Shown piece by piece: positions 53,519 through 61,574 of a stretch of 64,000 nt of DNA. The notes under the pieces were generated by a model that worked only from the letters and a program-made list of their open reading frames with translations, did not search any database and was not told the DNA's origin. This DNA is from Solibacteraceae bacterium. Lineage in GTDB: Bacteria > Acidobacteriota > Terriglobia > Bryobacterales > Bryobacteraceae. Each line of letters starts with the position of its first letter. The stretch's first letter is position 1. Where the stretch lies: assembly GCA_026984795.1 (NCBI GenBank), contig JALSRK010000072.1, forward strand, positions 49,396 to 113,395. Direction: 5' to 3'. The position numbers were made by a program, and so were the translations under genes.

Positions 53519-54930
53519 CGGCCTGGCCGCAACCCGTAATGCCACAGGCGATCGATACCGACGTGGCGCCGGCTTCAGCTTATGTCCTGCGAAAAACACG
53601 CGGCCCGGATTATCTCACAGTCCACTCACTGTTGCTTCTGGGATACGCCGTGCTGGGCAAGCTTTTTGCCTACATCGGCTTCGGCAGCTTCTATGTCGGC
53701 GAGATCGTTCTCGTTTTAGGAATTCTCACGTTTGTCACCAGTCCGTCACAATGGGGCGTGCTCAGAAGCCGCCATGTTTGGCCCCTTGCGGCGCTCATGC
53801 TGTGGGGCGCCGCGCGAACAGTGCCGTACATTGAGACTTACGGGATCAATGCTTTGCGGGATGCCGTGGTGTGGGGGTACGGGACGTTCGCGATCCTGAT
53901 CGCCGCCCGCATCGCCGCAGCGCCTGAGACCGTCTCACGGCTTGCGAACTGCTACGCATCGTTCGTCAAAATCTTTCTCGTGGGGGCGCCGCTGGTTTGG
54001 GTGTTGTCCACGGGACTGGGTCTCATAAGTTTCACAGTGCACGGCCGTGCAGTTCCGGTCCTCAAAGGCGGAGAGATGCTCGTCCACTTAGCAGGCGTCA
54101 TCGCTTTTGTGTATCTCACAGTCCGAGCCGTGCCGATCGCATGGTTGACGGTGGCGCCCGTCGTTTTCGCTGTCGGCGCCACGAACAGGGGTGGTCTGCT
54201 GAGCCTCGGTATCGCGCTCATAGTGCTGTTCGTGGCCCGGCGGCAAACCGCGAGGGGCGTCTTGCTGGCCGCCGCGTTCAGTGTTGTAATCATCGCGGCG
54301 GCGGCCTTCGATGTGCGGTTCAAAGTGCCAGAGAGCAATAAAGAACTGTCGCCCAGGACGGTGGCTGAGAGAGTGCAAAGCATCTTCACAGACACCTCAA
54401 AGGTGCAGTACGAAGCTACGGAACGGTGGCGGTTGCGTTGGTGGAAAAAGATCGTGCAGTACACCTTTTTCGGTCCGCATTTCTGGTTCGGAAAAGGGTT
54501 TGGACCGAACGTCGCGTACTCGGACGGGGTCGTGTCACAGACTTCCGACCCCTTGCGCAGTCCACACAGTGGACACTTCACTTTTCTCGCGCGAGGGGGA
54601 GTACCGGGACTCGCCTTGTGGCTGTTCCTTCAGGGTGCTTGGTTTGTGGGAATGGTGCGCCGGTGGAGGAGATGCGCCGGGTCGGGGCACTCCCGCTTGG
54701 CGTCGATGTTCCTGTTCTTGATCGTCTACTGGGCGGCCCTTGTGATCAATGCAAGCTTTGATGTGTTTCTGGAAGGACCGATGGGCGGGATCTGGTTTTG
54801 GAGCGTCTTCGGGGCCGGCCTCGGCATCATGATCGCCTACGACCGCTCTGTTGCCGCTGTGCGGCACTCCTGGGCAAAGCGAGGGATCTCGTGTGTCGCG
54901 ACAGGAAAAGTCCTGCCGGGTCACTGTTGA
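53515..54930 (+). CDS. Polytopic membrane protein, probable exopolysaccharide polymerase (Wzy-like)
   Basis: 471 residues from the TTG at 53515, which overlaps the preceding stop (TTGA) and follows GGAGGG with good spacing; a GTG at 53500 is in frame. About 10-12 membrane helices, with a polar loop at about 265-340 ('FKVPESNKELSPRTVAERVQSIFTDTSKVQYEATERWRLRWWKKIVQYTFFGPHFWFGKGFG'), the usual position of the large loop in Wzy/O-antigen ligase proteins, followed by 'PHSGHFTFLARGGVPGLALW'. It probably joins repeat units or ligates chains. Sequence conservation in this family is low and the gene is less GC-rich than its flanks. Confidence 0.75.
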   Translation: MTAWPQPVMPQAIDTDVAPASAYVLRKTRGPDYLTVHSLLLLGYAVLGKLFAYIGFGSFYVGEIVLVLGILTFVTSPSQWGVLRSRHVWPLAALMLWGAARTVPYIETYGINALRDAVVWGYGTFAILIAARIAAAPETVSRLANCYASFVKIFLVGAPLVWVLSTGLGLISFTVHGRAVPVLKGGEMLVHLAGVIAFVYLTVRAVPIAWLTVAPVVFAVGATNRGGLLSLGIALIVLFVARRQTARGVLLAAAFSVVIIAAAAFDVRFKVPESNKELSPRTVAERVQSIFTDTSKVQYEATERWRLRWWKKIVQYTFFGPHFWFGKGFGPNVAYSDGVVSQTSDPLRSPHSGHFTFLARGGVPGLALWLFLQGAWFVGMVRRWRRCAGSGHSRLASMFLFLIVYWAALVINASFDVFLEGPMGGIWFWSVFGAGLGIMIAYDRSVAAVRHSWAKRGISCVATGKVLPGHC

Positions 54931-55951
54931 AAGATGCGAGCCGACGGAAGTGACGGATAGCGCAAAGTTTCCGGATTTCTATTTGGTGGGGGCGCCCAAG
55001 TGCGGCACGACGGCGCTCTACAATGTATTGTCGAAGCATCCGCAGGTGTTCTTACCATATGAAAAGGAACCCCACTTTTTTCTTCCACGCACGGCTAAGG
55101 CTTATTGGCCGAGATGTACGAGGATCGAAGATTACCTAAGGTTGTTTGAGGGCGCCTCTCGTGGTCAGACGAAAGGTGAGATGAGCGTTACGTATCTGTA
55201 CTACGCGGAATCGGTCCGGCGGATCCTTCACGTCAGACCGGACGCGAAGTTCATCGTCGTGGTTCGGAACCCCTCTGCGATGGCATATTCGCTGCACAAC
55301 CAGTTATACCGTGTGTTGGCAGAAGATGTGGCAGACTTCGAAGAGGCGTGGCGCCTTCAATCGATGCGGCGTTTTGGAAAGAGAATTCCCCATGGTTGCA
55401 TCGCGCCGGAGTGGCTCCAGTACCGAGACGTGTGTAGTGTGGGAAGCCAACTGGAGAGGCTGTTCGGGATAGTGCGGCGGAGTCAGGTCCATGTGATTGT
55501 GTACGACGACCTCCGGCTGAGACCACGGCTGGTCTACGTGAGGTTAGTGAAGTTTCTTGGGATCGAAGACGACGGTCGTCGAGAGTTTCCCGTAGTGAAT
55601 CCGAACCAAGTGTTGCGCAGTCGGGCGCTGGCGAGGATTTTGCTTGGAATCAGAAGCGCTTTGGGGAGCTGGTATTTTCCGGCCCGACATTTGTTCGTGA
55701 AATGTTTCGGCCTTCGCCCGATCCAGTGGCTGTGGAGAGCGAACCTGAGGCCAGAGCCACGCCGGCCGTTGCGGCGCGAGTTCGGCAGAGAGATGGCCGC
55801 AGGGTTCCGCGATGAGGTTTTCAAGCTGGAGAGGTTGCTCGGGCGTGGATTTCCAGCCTGGTTGGAACCTATCAGTGGTTGTGGCGCCGTTTGCCCCAAC
55901 GGTGAGGGGGTGGCGCCGCCACAGGGAGAGTTTCGCGCGGGGATGGCATGA
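54893..55951 (+). CDS. Sulfotransferase family protein
   Basis: 352 residues from the GTG at 54893 (GAGGGA about 7 nt upstream), overlapping the preceding gene by 38 nt. The 5'-phosphosulfate loop is 'VGAPKCGTT' (32-40) and the 3'-phosphate motif is 'VVVRNPSAMAYSLH' (122-135), as in PAPS-dependent sulfotransferases. 'YDDLRLRPRLVYVRLVKFLGI' is the next conserved element. It would add sulfate to a sugar of the exopolysaccharide. Local GC is much lower than in the surroundings (the 5' half has runs near 45-50% by eye), suggesting acquisition by transfer. The C-terminal tail is Gly/Pro-rich. Confidence 0.88.
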   Translation: MSRQEKSCRVTVERCEPTEVTDSAKFPDFYLVGAPKCGTTALYNVLSKHPQVFLPYEKEPHFFLPRTAKAYWPRCTRIEDYLRLFEGASRGQTKGEMSVTYLYYAESVRRILHVRPDAKFIVVVRNPSAMAYSLHNQLYRVLAEDVADFEEAWRLQSMRRFGKRIPHGCIAPEWLQYRDVCSVGSQLERLFGIVRRSQVHVIVYDDLRLRPRLVYVRLVKFLGIEDDGRREFPVVNPNQVLRSRALARILLGIRSALGSWYFPARHLFVKCFGLRPIQWLWRANLRPEPRRPLRREFGREMAAGFRDEVFKLERLLGRGFPAWLEPISGCGAVCPNGEGVAPPQGEFRAGMA

Positions 55952-57174
55952 CCATCATCGTGGCTCACAATCACTACCAGCGGCCCGGCGGCGAGGATGT
56001 GGTGTTTCGGAGGGAGGCGGCGCTGCTCGAGGCTCACGGCCACCGGGTGATTCGGTTCACGGACCACAATGACCGGATCCGAGAAATGAGTGCACCTGGT
56101 CTGTTGGGCGCGACGCTGTGGAATCAGAAAGCGTACCGGCGGCTCCTGAGGCTGGTCAAGAAGTACCGCGCCGAGATCGTCCACTTCCACAATACTTTCC
56201 CCCTGCTGTCGCCCGCCTGCTACTACGCCGCCCGGCGGGGCGGGGCGGCGGTCGTCCAGACGCTGCACAACTACCGCCTGCTGTGCCCCGGGGCGACATT
56301 CTTCCGGGAGGGAAAAGCATGCGACGCCTGCTCCCGGCGGCTCCTTCCCTGGCCGGCGATCCATCGCCGTTGCTACCGCGGAAGCCTCGTGGCGACGGCG
56401 GGGGTGAGCGCAACTACGCGCGTGCACAGGTTCATTGGAACCTATTCCCGGCAGGTGGACGCGTTCATTGCGCTGACGGAATTCTCCCGCTCGAAGTTCG
56501 TCGAAGCGGGGCTGCCCGAGAGCCGGCTGCACGTCAAATCCATCTTTCTGATGCGCGACCCCGGCCGAGGCCCCGAAGAGGGGCGCTACGCTCTCTTCGT
56601 CGGCCGCCTCGCCCCCGAAAAGGGGTTGAGCGTGGCGCTGGAGGTCTGGCGCCAGGTGGGAGCGTCTCTGCCATTAAGGATCGTCGGCGACGGACTCCTG
56701 GCTCCGCAAGTGGAATGCGAGGCCGCAACGGCCGGCAACGTTGTCTGGGAGCGCCGGCTGAGCCACGAAGAGTATTGGCGCGCGCTCGAGGGCGCGGCGT
56801 TTCTGATCGTGCCGTCGCTGTGGTACGAGGGGCTGCCAGGCGTTGTGGTGGAAGCCTTTGCTGCGGGCCGTCCGGTGATCGCCAGCCGGATCGGGAGCCT
56901 GGCTGAGATCGTACGGGATGGCGAGACAGGCGTGTTGTTCGAACCCGGTTCCCCGGCGGCGCTGGCGGCGGCGGTCGAGCGGCTTGCCGGGGATCCGGCC
57001 GAGCGGCGGCGTCTGGGAGAGAACGCCCGGCGAGAATACCTGCGGCGGTACACCGCCGAGGAGAACTACTGCCGCCTGATGCAGATCTATCAGGCGGCGC
57101 TCGCCGTGCGGCACGCCGGTGAGGCGGTCGCGCCGGCGGTCCAGGCACAGGAGGAGGGGTGGCTGGCGCAATAG
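55948..57174 (+). CDS. Glycosyltransferase family 4 protein
   Basis: 408 residues, GT-B fold. N-terminal 'AHNHYQRPGGEDVVFRREAALLEAHGHRV' is typical of GT4 enzymes of exopolysaccharide loci. The sugar-nucleotide motif is 'PSLWYEGLPGVVVEAFAAGRPVIAS' (E-x7-E type). A Cys pair region 'CPGATFFREGKACDACSR' is in the acceptor domain. It transfers a hexose from an NDP-sugar. It starts in an ATGA overlap with the sulfotransferase and has normal high GC, unlike its left neighbour. Overlaps the methyltransferase by 16 nt. Confidence 0.93.
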   Translation: MTIIVAHNHYQRPGGEDVVFRREAALLEAHGHRVIRFTDHNDRIREMSAPGLLGATLWNQKAYRRLLRLVKKYRAEIVHFHNTFPLLSPACYYAARRGGAAVVQTLHNYRLLCPGATFFREGKACDACSRRLLPWPAIHRRCYRGSLVATAGVSATTRVHRFIGTYSRQVDAFIALTEFSRSKFVEAGLPESRLHVKSIFLMRDPGRGPEEGRYALFVGRLAPEKGLSVALEVWRQVGASLPLRIVGDGLLAPQVECEAATAGNVVWERRLSHEEYWRALEGAAFLIVPSLWYEGLPGVVVEAFAAGRPVIASRIGSLAEIVRDGETGVLFEPGSPAALAAAVERLAGDPAERRRLGENARREYLRRYTAEENYCRLMQIYQAALAVRHAGEAVAPAVQAQEEGWLAQ

Positions 57175-57932
57175 CTCAGCGGACGCGACAGGCGTGGTAC
57201 CGGAAGCTGTACCGCGAGGATCTGCTCCGCGAGGCTCGCCTCGCCGCGGCGGCCGCCCCGCAACGGGTCCGCGCCATCGAACGGCTGATCAGCCGTAACC
57301 AGGTACCGGTGCGGAGCGTGGCGGAGCTGGGCTGTGGTCCCGGCGACGTGATTCTCGGATGCCGGCGAAGGGGAATCGGCGCCGAGTTTGTCGCCGTGGA
57401 TTACTCGGAAGAAGCCGTCGCCCATCTGCGGTCGCGCGCGCCGGACATCGAAGCAATTGTGGCGGACATTACCGAGGCGGATTTCCGGCTGCCGCGGCCG
57501 GTGGATCTGGTCGTCCTGAGCCACGTACTCGAACACCTAGACGACCCGTTGAAGCTGCTCCGTTCGCTGGCCGAGGCGCCCGTGAGCCGCTTGGTGTTGG
57601 AGGCGCCGCTGGAAGCGCTTCCGCTCTACCGGGTGAAGTGCGCCCTGTTCGGGAGAAACAACCGTGTCGGCCATGTCCAGTTCTTCACCCGGGGCGCCTT
57701 CAGAAGCCTCGTTCAGGCATCGGGATTAGCGATCATCGACGAGTTCCAGTACACACCCGTCCACACTCCCGAAGCGCTGGGGTTGAGCTGGAGCGCGGAA
57801 GGAACATCGATGCTGGTTCGGTTGCTCCAGCAGCTCTCACGCCGCTGGATGCCAATGGTTCTTGCAGGATTATGGAGCCGGCTTTACTACAGCCACTATG
57901 CGGTGCTCTGCCGGAGCGCCCGGCGCCCATAG
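57159..57932 (+). CDS. Class I SAM-dependent methyltransferase
   Basis: 257 residues from a GTG at 57159 with AGGAGG upstream. The SAM-binding motif I is 'VAELGCGPGDVILGCRRRG', motif II 'VAVDYSEEAVAHL', and the post-motif is 'LVVLSHVLEHLDDP', the usual Methyltransf_11 layout. Residues after 180 are divergent and basic. It probably methylates a sugar of the exopolysaccharide or a precursor. It overlaps the GT4 gene upstream and the WecG/TagA gene downstream by 61 nt, so the operon is very compact. Confidence 0.88.
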   Translation: MAGAIAQRTRQAWYRKLYREDLLREARLAAAAAPQRVRAIERLISRNQVPVRSVAELGCGPGDVILGCRRRGIGAEFVAVDYSEEAVAHLRSRAPDIEAIVADITEADFRLPRPVDLVVLSHVLEHLDDPLKLLRSLAEAPVSRLVLEAPLEALPLYRVKCALFGRNNRVGHVQFFTRGAFRSLVQASGLAIIDEFQYTPVHTPEALGLSWSAEGTSMLVRLLQQLSRRWMPMVLAGLWSRLYYSHYAVLCRSARRP

Positions 57933-58744
57933 CGCGCCGCCGGCGCAGCATTCTCGGCTGTCCGGTGGATTGCGTGGAGTACGGGGAAGCGGTGGCCCGC
58001 GTCGTGGAGTGGGCGCGCCGGGGCGAATCCCGCTACGTCTGCGCGGTTTGCGTCCACACGGTGATGGAAGCTTATGGCTCGGCGGCCGTCGGCCGGGCCG
58101 TCGCCGGCGCCGATCTGGTCACCCCGGACGGGATGCCGCTGGTGTGGGGCCTGCGTCTGCTGGGCGCCCGCCGGGCGAGCCGCGTCTACGGTCCCGACCT
58201 GATGGCGCTCGTCTTGGCGGCGGCCGAAAGGGAGGGGCTGCCCGTAGGCTTCTACGGCGGCGCCCCGGAAACTCTTGGCAAACTCGTCGACGCCGTACGG
58301 CGGCGCCATCCGGCGCTCGAAGTCGCTTATGCCTGGTCGCCGCCCTTCCGGCCGCTGAGGCCCGAAGAAGACGAGGAGGTCATCCGGCCGATATGCTCGA
58401 GCGGAGCACGGATTCTCTTCGTCGGCTTGGGAGCGCCGAAGCAAGAGCTCTGGATGCACGCCCACCGCGGCCGTATCCGGGCGGTGATGCTCGGCGTCGG
58501 CGCCGCCTTCGATTTCCTGGCCGGGACCAAGCGCCAGGCCCCGCGCTGGCTAATGCCGCTGGGGCTGGAGTGGCTGTTCCGGCTGGCCGCCGAGCCGGGG
58601 CGTTTGTGGAAGCGCTACTTGAAGCACAACCCGCGCTTCGTCGTGTTGTTCGCCGGGCAGGTGCTCGGCCGTTCTGTCAAGGATTCCTGTAGCTTCGGGG
58701 AGCCGGGGTCGCTTTGCGGCCCGGGCGCACGGACGGGGCGATGA
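57872..58744 (+). CDS. WecG/TagA/CpsF family glycosyltransferase
   Basis: 290 residues from the ATG at 57872, within the methyltransferase end; AGGA lies just upstream. Family motifs are 'RRSILGCPVDCVEYGEAV', 'TPDGMPLVWGLRLLG' (84-98), 'PVGFYGGAPETL' and 'ILFVGLGAPKQELWMHAHR' (181-199). These enzymes (GT26) transfer N-acetylmannosamine-like sugars to a lipid-linked acceptor. Earlier in-frame codons lie inside the methyltransferase. A basic C-terminal tail follows 'LKHNPRFVVLFAGQVLG'. It ends in an ATGA overlap with the priming transferase gene. Confidence 0.9.
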   Translation: MEPALLQPLCGALPERPAPIARRRRSILGCPVDCVEYGEAVARVVEWARRGESRYVCAVCVHTVMEAYGSAAVGRAVAGADLVTPDGMPLVWGLRLLGARRASRVYGPDLMALVLAAAEREGLPVGFYGGAPETLGKLVDAVRRRHPALEVAYAWSPPFRPLRPEEDEEVIRPICSSGARILFVGLGAPKQELWMHAHRGRIRAVMLGVGAAFDFLAGTKRQAPRWLMPLGLEWLFRLAAEPGRLWKRYLKHNPRFVVLFAGQVLGRSVKDSCSFGEPGSLCGPGARTGR

Positions 58745-60216
58745 GCGTATCAACGGTTGCCTCCGACGTTGCCGCCTTGCTGGCCCACGCCGGCGGGGAC
58801 CGGAGGGCCGTGCGGCGCCGCGCGCGGCCGCGGTGGACGTCGGCGTGCCTGCTCGCCTCCGACTGTGTGGCGGTGGTGGCCGCTTCGCTCGCCGGCGTCT
58901 GGCTCTGGAGCCTCGTCAACCCCGTCGTCTCGCTGGACCACTACTTCCCGCTGGGGGCTCTGCCGGCCCTCTTGGTGATGGTCTACGTCGCCTTTGGATT
59001 GTACGCGCCCGCGGGCATCGATCCGGTGGAGGAGCTGCGCCGCGTGGCGCTGGCGACGGCGCTGGTCTCGCTGGTGCTCATGGCGGCGGTCTTCCTGGCG
59101 AAGGAAGTGGAGGGCTACTCGCGCGGAGCGCTGCTACTCTCCGGAGGGTTGACCGCGGCTCTGGTGCCCCTGGGCCGCGCAACTCTCCGGCAGTGGCTGG
59201 CGACGCGCGCCTGGTGGGGAGCCCCGGTGCTGATCCTCGGCGCGGGCCCGGCGGCGGCCGCGGTGGCCGAGGGCTTGCGCCGCCGCCCGCAACTCGGGTT
59301 CCGGGCGGTGGGATGCGTGTGCGATCCCGGCGACGCACCGGCGCCCGGCGGGCTGCCGTGGCTTGGTCCGCTGGCGCGGGCGGAAGAGATCGGCGCCGCG
59401 TTCGGGGTGAAGCACGCCATCGTCGCCATGCCGGAAGAAGGGCCGCGGCGGGTGCAGGAGATCCTGGAGCGCTACGCAGCCCGGTTCCCGGAGGTGACCG
59501 TCGTCTCCAGCCTGCTGGGGGTTGGCAGCGTCTGGGTGTCGGCCCGTGATTTGGGAGGCGTGTTGGGGCTCGAAATCCGCCGCAACCTTCTCGACCCGGT
59601 GAACCGGACGGTGAAGCGCGCCTGCGACCTCTGCCTCGGGCTCCTCTTCGCCGCCGCCGCCCTGCCGGTGGTGGCGGCCGCGGCCCTGTGGATCAAGGCC
59701 AAGAGCCCGGGCGCGGCTTTCTACCGGCAGATGCGGGAGGGCTTCCAGGGCCGCCCGATTCGGATCGCCAAGCTGCGCACCATGCATCCGGACGCCGACC
59801 GGATTCTCGAGGGCCACCTCCGCGCCTCGCCCGAAGCCCGCCGCGAGTGGGAGCGGTTCTGCAAGCTGCGTGACGACCCTCGGGTGATTGCCGGCGCCGG
59901 GCGCCTGCTGCGGCGCTTCAGCATCGACGAGCTGCCGCAGTTCTGGAACGTCGTCCGCGGCGAGATGAGCCTCGTCGGCCCCCGCCCCTTTCCGGCCTAC
60001 CACCTGGACCGCTTCCCGACCGAGTTCCGGGCCTTGCGCCGCCGGGTCCGCCCGGGCCTCACCGGCCTCTGGCAGGTGGACGCCCGCAGCGACGGCGATC
60101 TTGCCCTCCAGCAGAGGCTGGACACCTACTACATCCGCAACTGGTCAATCTGGCTGGACATCTACATCCTCGCCCGCACGCTCGGCGCGGTGCTGCGCGG
60201 CCGCGGCGCATACTAG
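58741..60216 (+). CDS. Polyprenyl glycosylphosphotransferase (priming sugar transferase)
   Basis: 491 residues from the ATG at 58741. Four membrane helices at the N-terminus, a CoA-binding-like Rossmann segment ('APVLILGAGPAAAAVAEGLRR'), a fifth helix, and the catalytic domain: 'SPGAAFYRQMREGFQGRPIRIAKLRTMHPDAD', 'LLRRFSIDELPQFWNVVRGEMSLVGPRPFPAYHLDRF', 'VRPGLTGLWQVDARSD'. It begins the repeat unit by transferring a sugar-phosphate to undecaprenyl phosphate. It is a second priming enzyme in this window, similar in architecture to the one at 18846. The 3' end overlaps the convergent ligase-like gene by 72 nt. Confidence 0.93.
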   Translation: MSVSTVASDVAALLAHAGGDRRAVRRRARPRWTSACLLASDCVAVVAASLAGVWLWSLVNPVVSLDHYFPLGALPALLVMVYVAFGLYAPAGIDPVEELRRVALATALVSLVLMAAVFLAKEVEGYSRGALLLSGGLTAALVPLGRATLRQWLATRAWWGAPVLILGAGPAAAAVAEGLRRRPQLGFRAVGCVCDPGDAPAPGGLPWLGPLARAEEIGAAFGVKHAIVAMPEEGPRRVQEILERYAARFPEVTVVSSLLGVGSVWVSARDLGGVLGLEIRRNLLDPVNRTVKRACDLCLGLLFAAAALPVVAAAALWIKAKSPGAAFYRQMREGFQGRPIRIAKLRTMHPDADRILEGHLRASPEARREWERFCKLRDDPRVIAGAGRLLRRFSIDELPQFWNVVRGEMSLVGPRPFPAYHLDRFPTEFRALRRRVRPGLTGLWQVDARSDGDLALQQRLDTYYIRNWSIWLDIYILARTLGAVLRGRGAY

Positions 60217-61410
60217 GCCGGCGAGGGCGAAGAAGTAGTAGCCGAAGACCGGCCGCTGCTGGAACGGGTAGTCCACCAGCGCGTTCAGCAGCACGGCGAT
60301 CAGGCCCAGGCCCCAGACGGTGCGCCAGGCCGCCTTCGTGATCACCGCCGCCAGCGCCAGCATCAAGGCGAGCATGGGCAAGCCTCCTTCGGCGGCCCAC
60401 TGCAGCCAGTCGCTGTGCGCCTGGTTGTCGCGCTTGCCGTCGTCGAAGCGGGCGTAGGCCGGGTAGACGGCGGACCAGGCGCCCAGGCCGAAGCCCATCC
60501 CCGGGCGCGCGGCGATCATCTCGAGCGTCGAGGCGTACAGCAGGCGGCGCTCGGCGAGCTGGTCCCGGCGCTGGAACTTCTGCCACAGCGGCTCCCAGCC
60601 CACGGCGAGGACGAAGACCGCCGCCAGCCCGGCCAGTCCCGCAGCGGCCAGGAGCACCCGCCGGCCGGCCTTGCGCCGCAGGACGGCCAGCACCGCGGCG
60701 GTTTCCAGCAGGGCCAGCGCCACGCCGGCCCGGGAAACCGCCACCACGGTGGAAGCGAAGAAGGCCGCGGCCATCAGCAGATGGCTCCATGCGCGGCGGG
60801 GGTTGGCCACCGCTCCAAACAGAGCGATCGGCAGGACCGTTTCGATGAACTGCGCGAACTGGTTGTGGTAGACAAACGGCCCCATGGCCGTCTCCGAATC
60901 GGTAGGGAAGATCCAAAAGATCCGGTCCGGCGTGGTGAACCTCTGAAGGACCGCCGCCAGGGCGATGCCGAGGGCGAACCAGAGCAGGCCCCGGAGGAGC
61001 CGCTCGGCCACCCGAGGGTGACGCCCCGCTTGAAACGCCACGGTGAAGACGGCCAGGCGCGTGAACCAGTCGAGGGTGGCGACTTCGGTGGCCCAGGGGT
61101 AGGCGCTCGTCCCGAACGCGAGCTGGGCGCAGCCCACCAGCACAGCTCCGGCGAGAGGGATCATCAACGGGTGGAGCGCGAGGCGCAGCCGGCCCAGGGC
61201 CGCCCCGGCCGTCCAGCCCAGCGCCAGGGCGAAGATCCCCACCTGGACCACGCTCACCGGCCAGAACCGCGGCGCCCAGAGCGCAAAGAAGCCGAACGCC
61301 AGCAGGGCGGCCAGGGCCGCACCCGTCCACCGGCAGGCCCGGATCTCGTCTCCCGCCGCCAGGCCTGGTTCCGCGCGCACCACAGATTCGAAAATAGCGT
61401 GCCCAGCCAT
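60145..61410 (-). CDS. O-antigen ligase/polymerase-like membrane protein
   Basis: 421 residues with about 10-12 membrane helices. The Wzy_C/O-antigen ligase signature region holds 'AVSRAGVALALLETAAVL' and the loop 'AERRLLYASTLEMIAARPGMGFGLGAWSAVYPAYARFDDGKRDNQAHSDWLQWAAEGGLPMLALML', where 'N-x-AHSDWLQ...E-G' is the conserved acceptor motif. It would ligate or polymerise the lipid-linked glycan. It is convergent with the exopolysaccharide operon and its last 72 nt overlap the priming transferase end. Start codon is ATG 61410; no clear Shine-Dalgarno. Confidence 0.88.
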   Translation of the reverse strand: MAGHAIFESVVRAEPGLAAGDEIRACRWTGAALAALLAFGFFALWAPRFWPVSVVQVGIFALALGWTAGAALGRLRLALHPLMIPLAGAVLVGCAQLAFGTSAYPWATEVATLDWFTRLAVFTVAFQAGRHPRVAERLLRGLLWFALGIALAAVLQRFTTPDRIFWIFPTDSETAMGPFVYHNQFAQFIETVLPIALFGAVANPRRAWSHLLMAAAFFASTVVAVSRAGVALALLETAAVLAVLRRKAGRRVLLAAAGLAGLAAVFVLAVGWEPLWQKFQRRDQLAERRLLYASTLEMIAARPGMGFGLGAWSAVYPAYARFDDGKRDNQAHSDWLQWAAEGGLPMLALMLALAAVITKAAWRTVWGLGLIAVLLNALVDYPFQQRPVFGYYFFALAGLVCAAAAQHRAERAGEDVDVQPD

Positions 61411-61496
61411 GCCGCGCCACCGCTCAGGCCGATTTCGGCGGGCCGCGGTTCCCCGGCAGGCCGTCTGCCGGCGTTTGGGGGGGACGCGAGGCGCCG

Positions 61497-61505
61497 TGCT
61501 ACACT
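61497..61505 (+). promoter_or_regulatory. Extended -10 box for the polyferredoxin operon
   Basis: TGCTACACT, about 70 nt before the GTG start at 61575. Same form as the other extended -10 boxes in the window. Confidence 0.4.
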
Positions 61506-61574
61506 GCTGTTGGCCGGTCTCGAAGCTGGGTTCAGCAGTCTCGCCTGCCTGTGGATTCAGGAGTTTGAGCGGAA

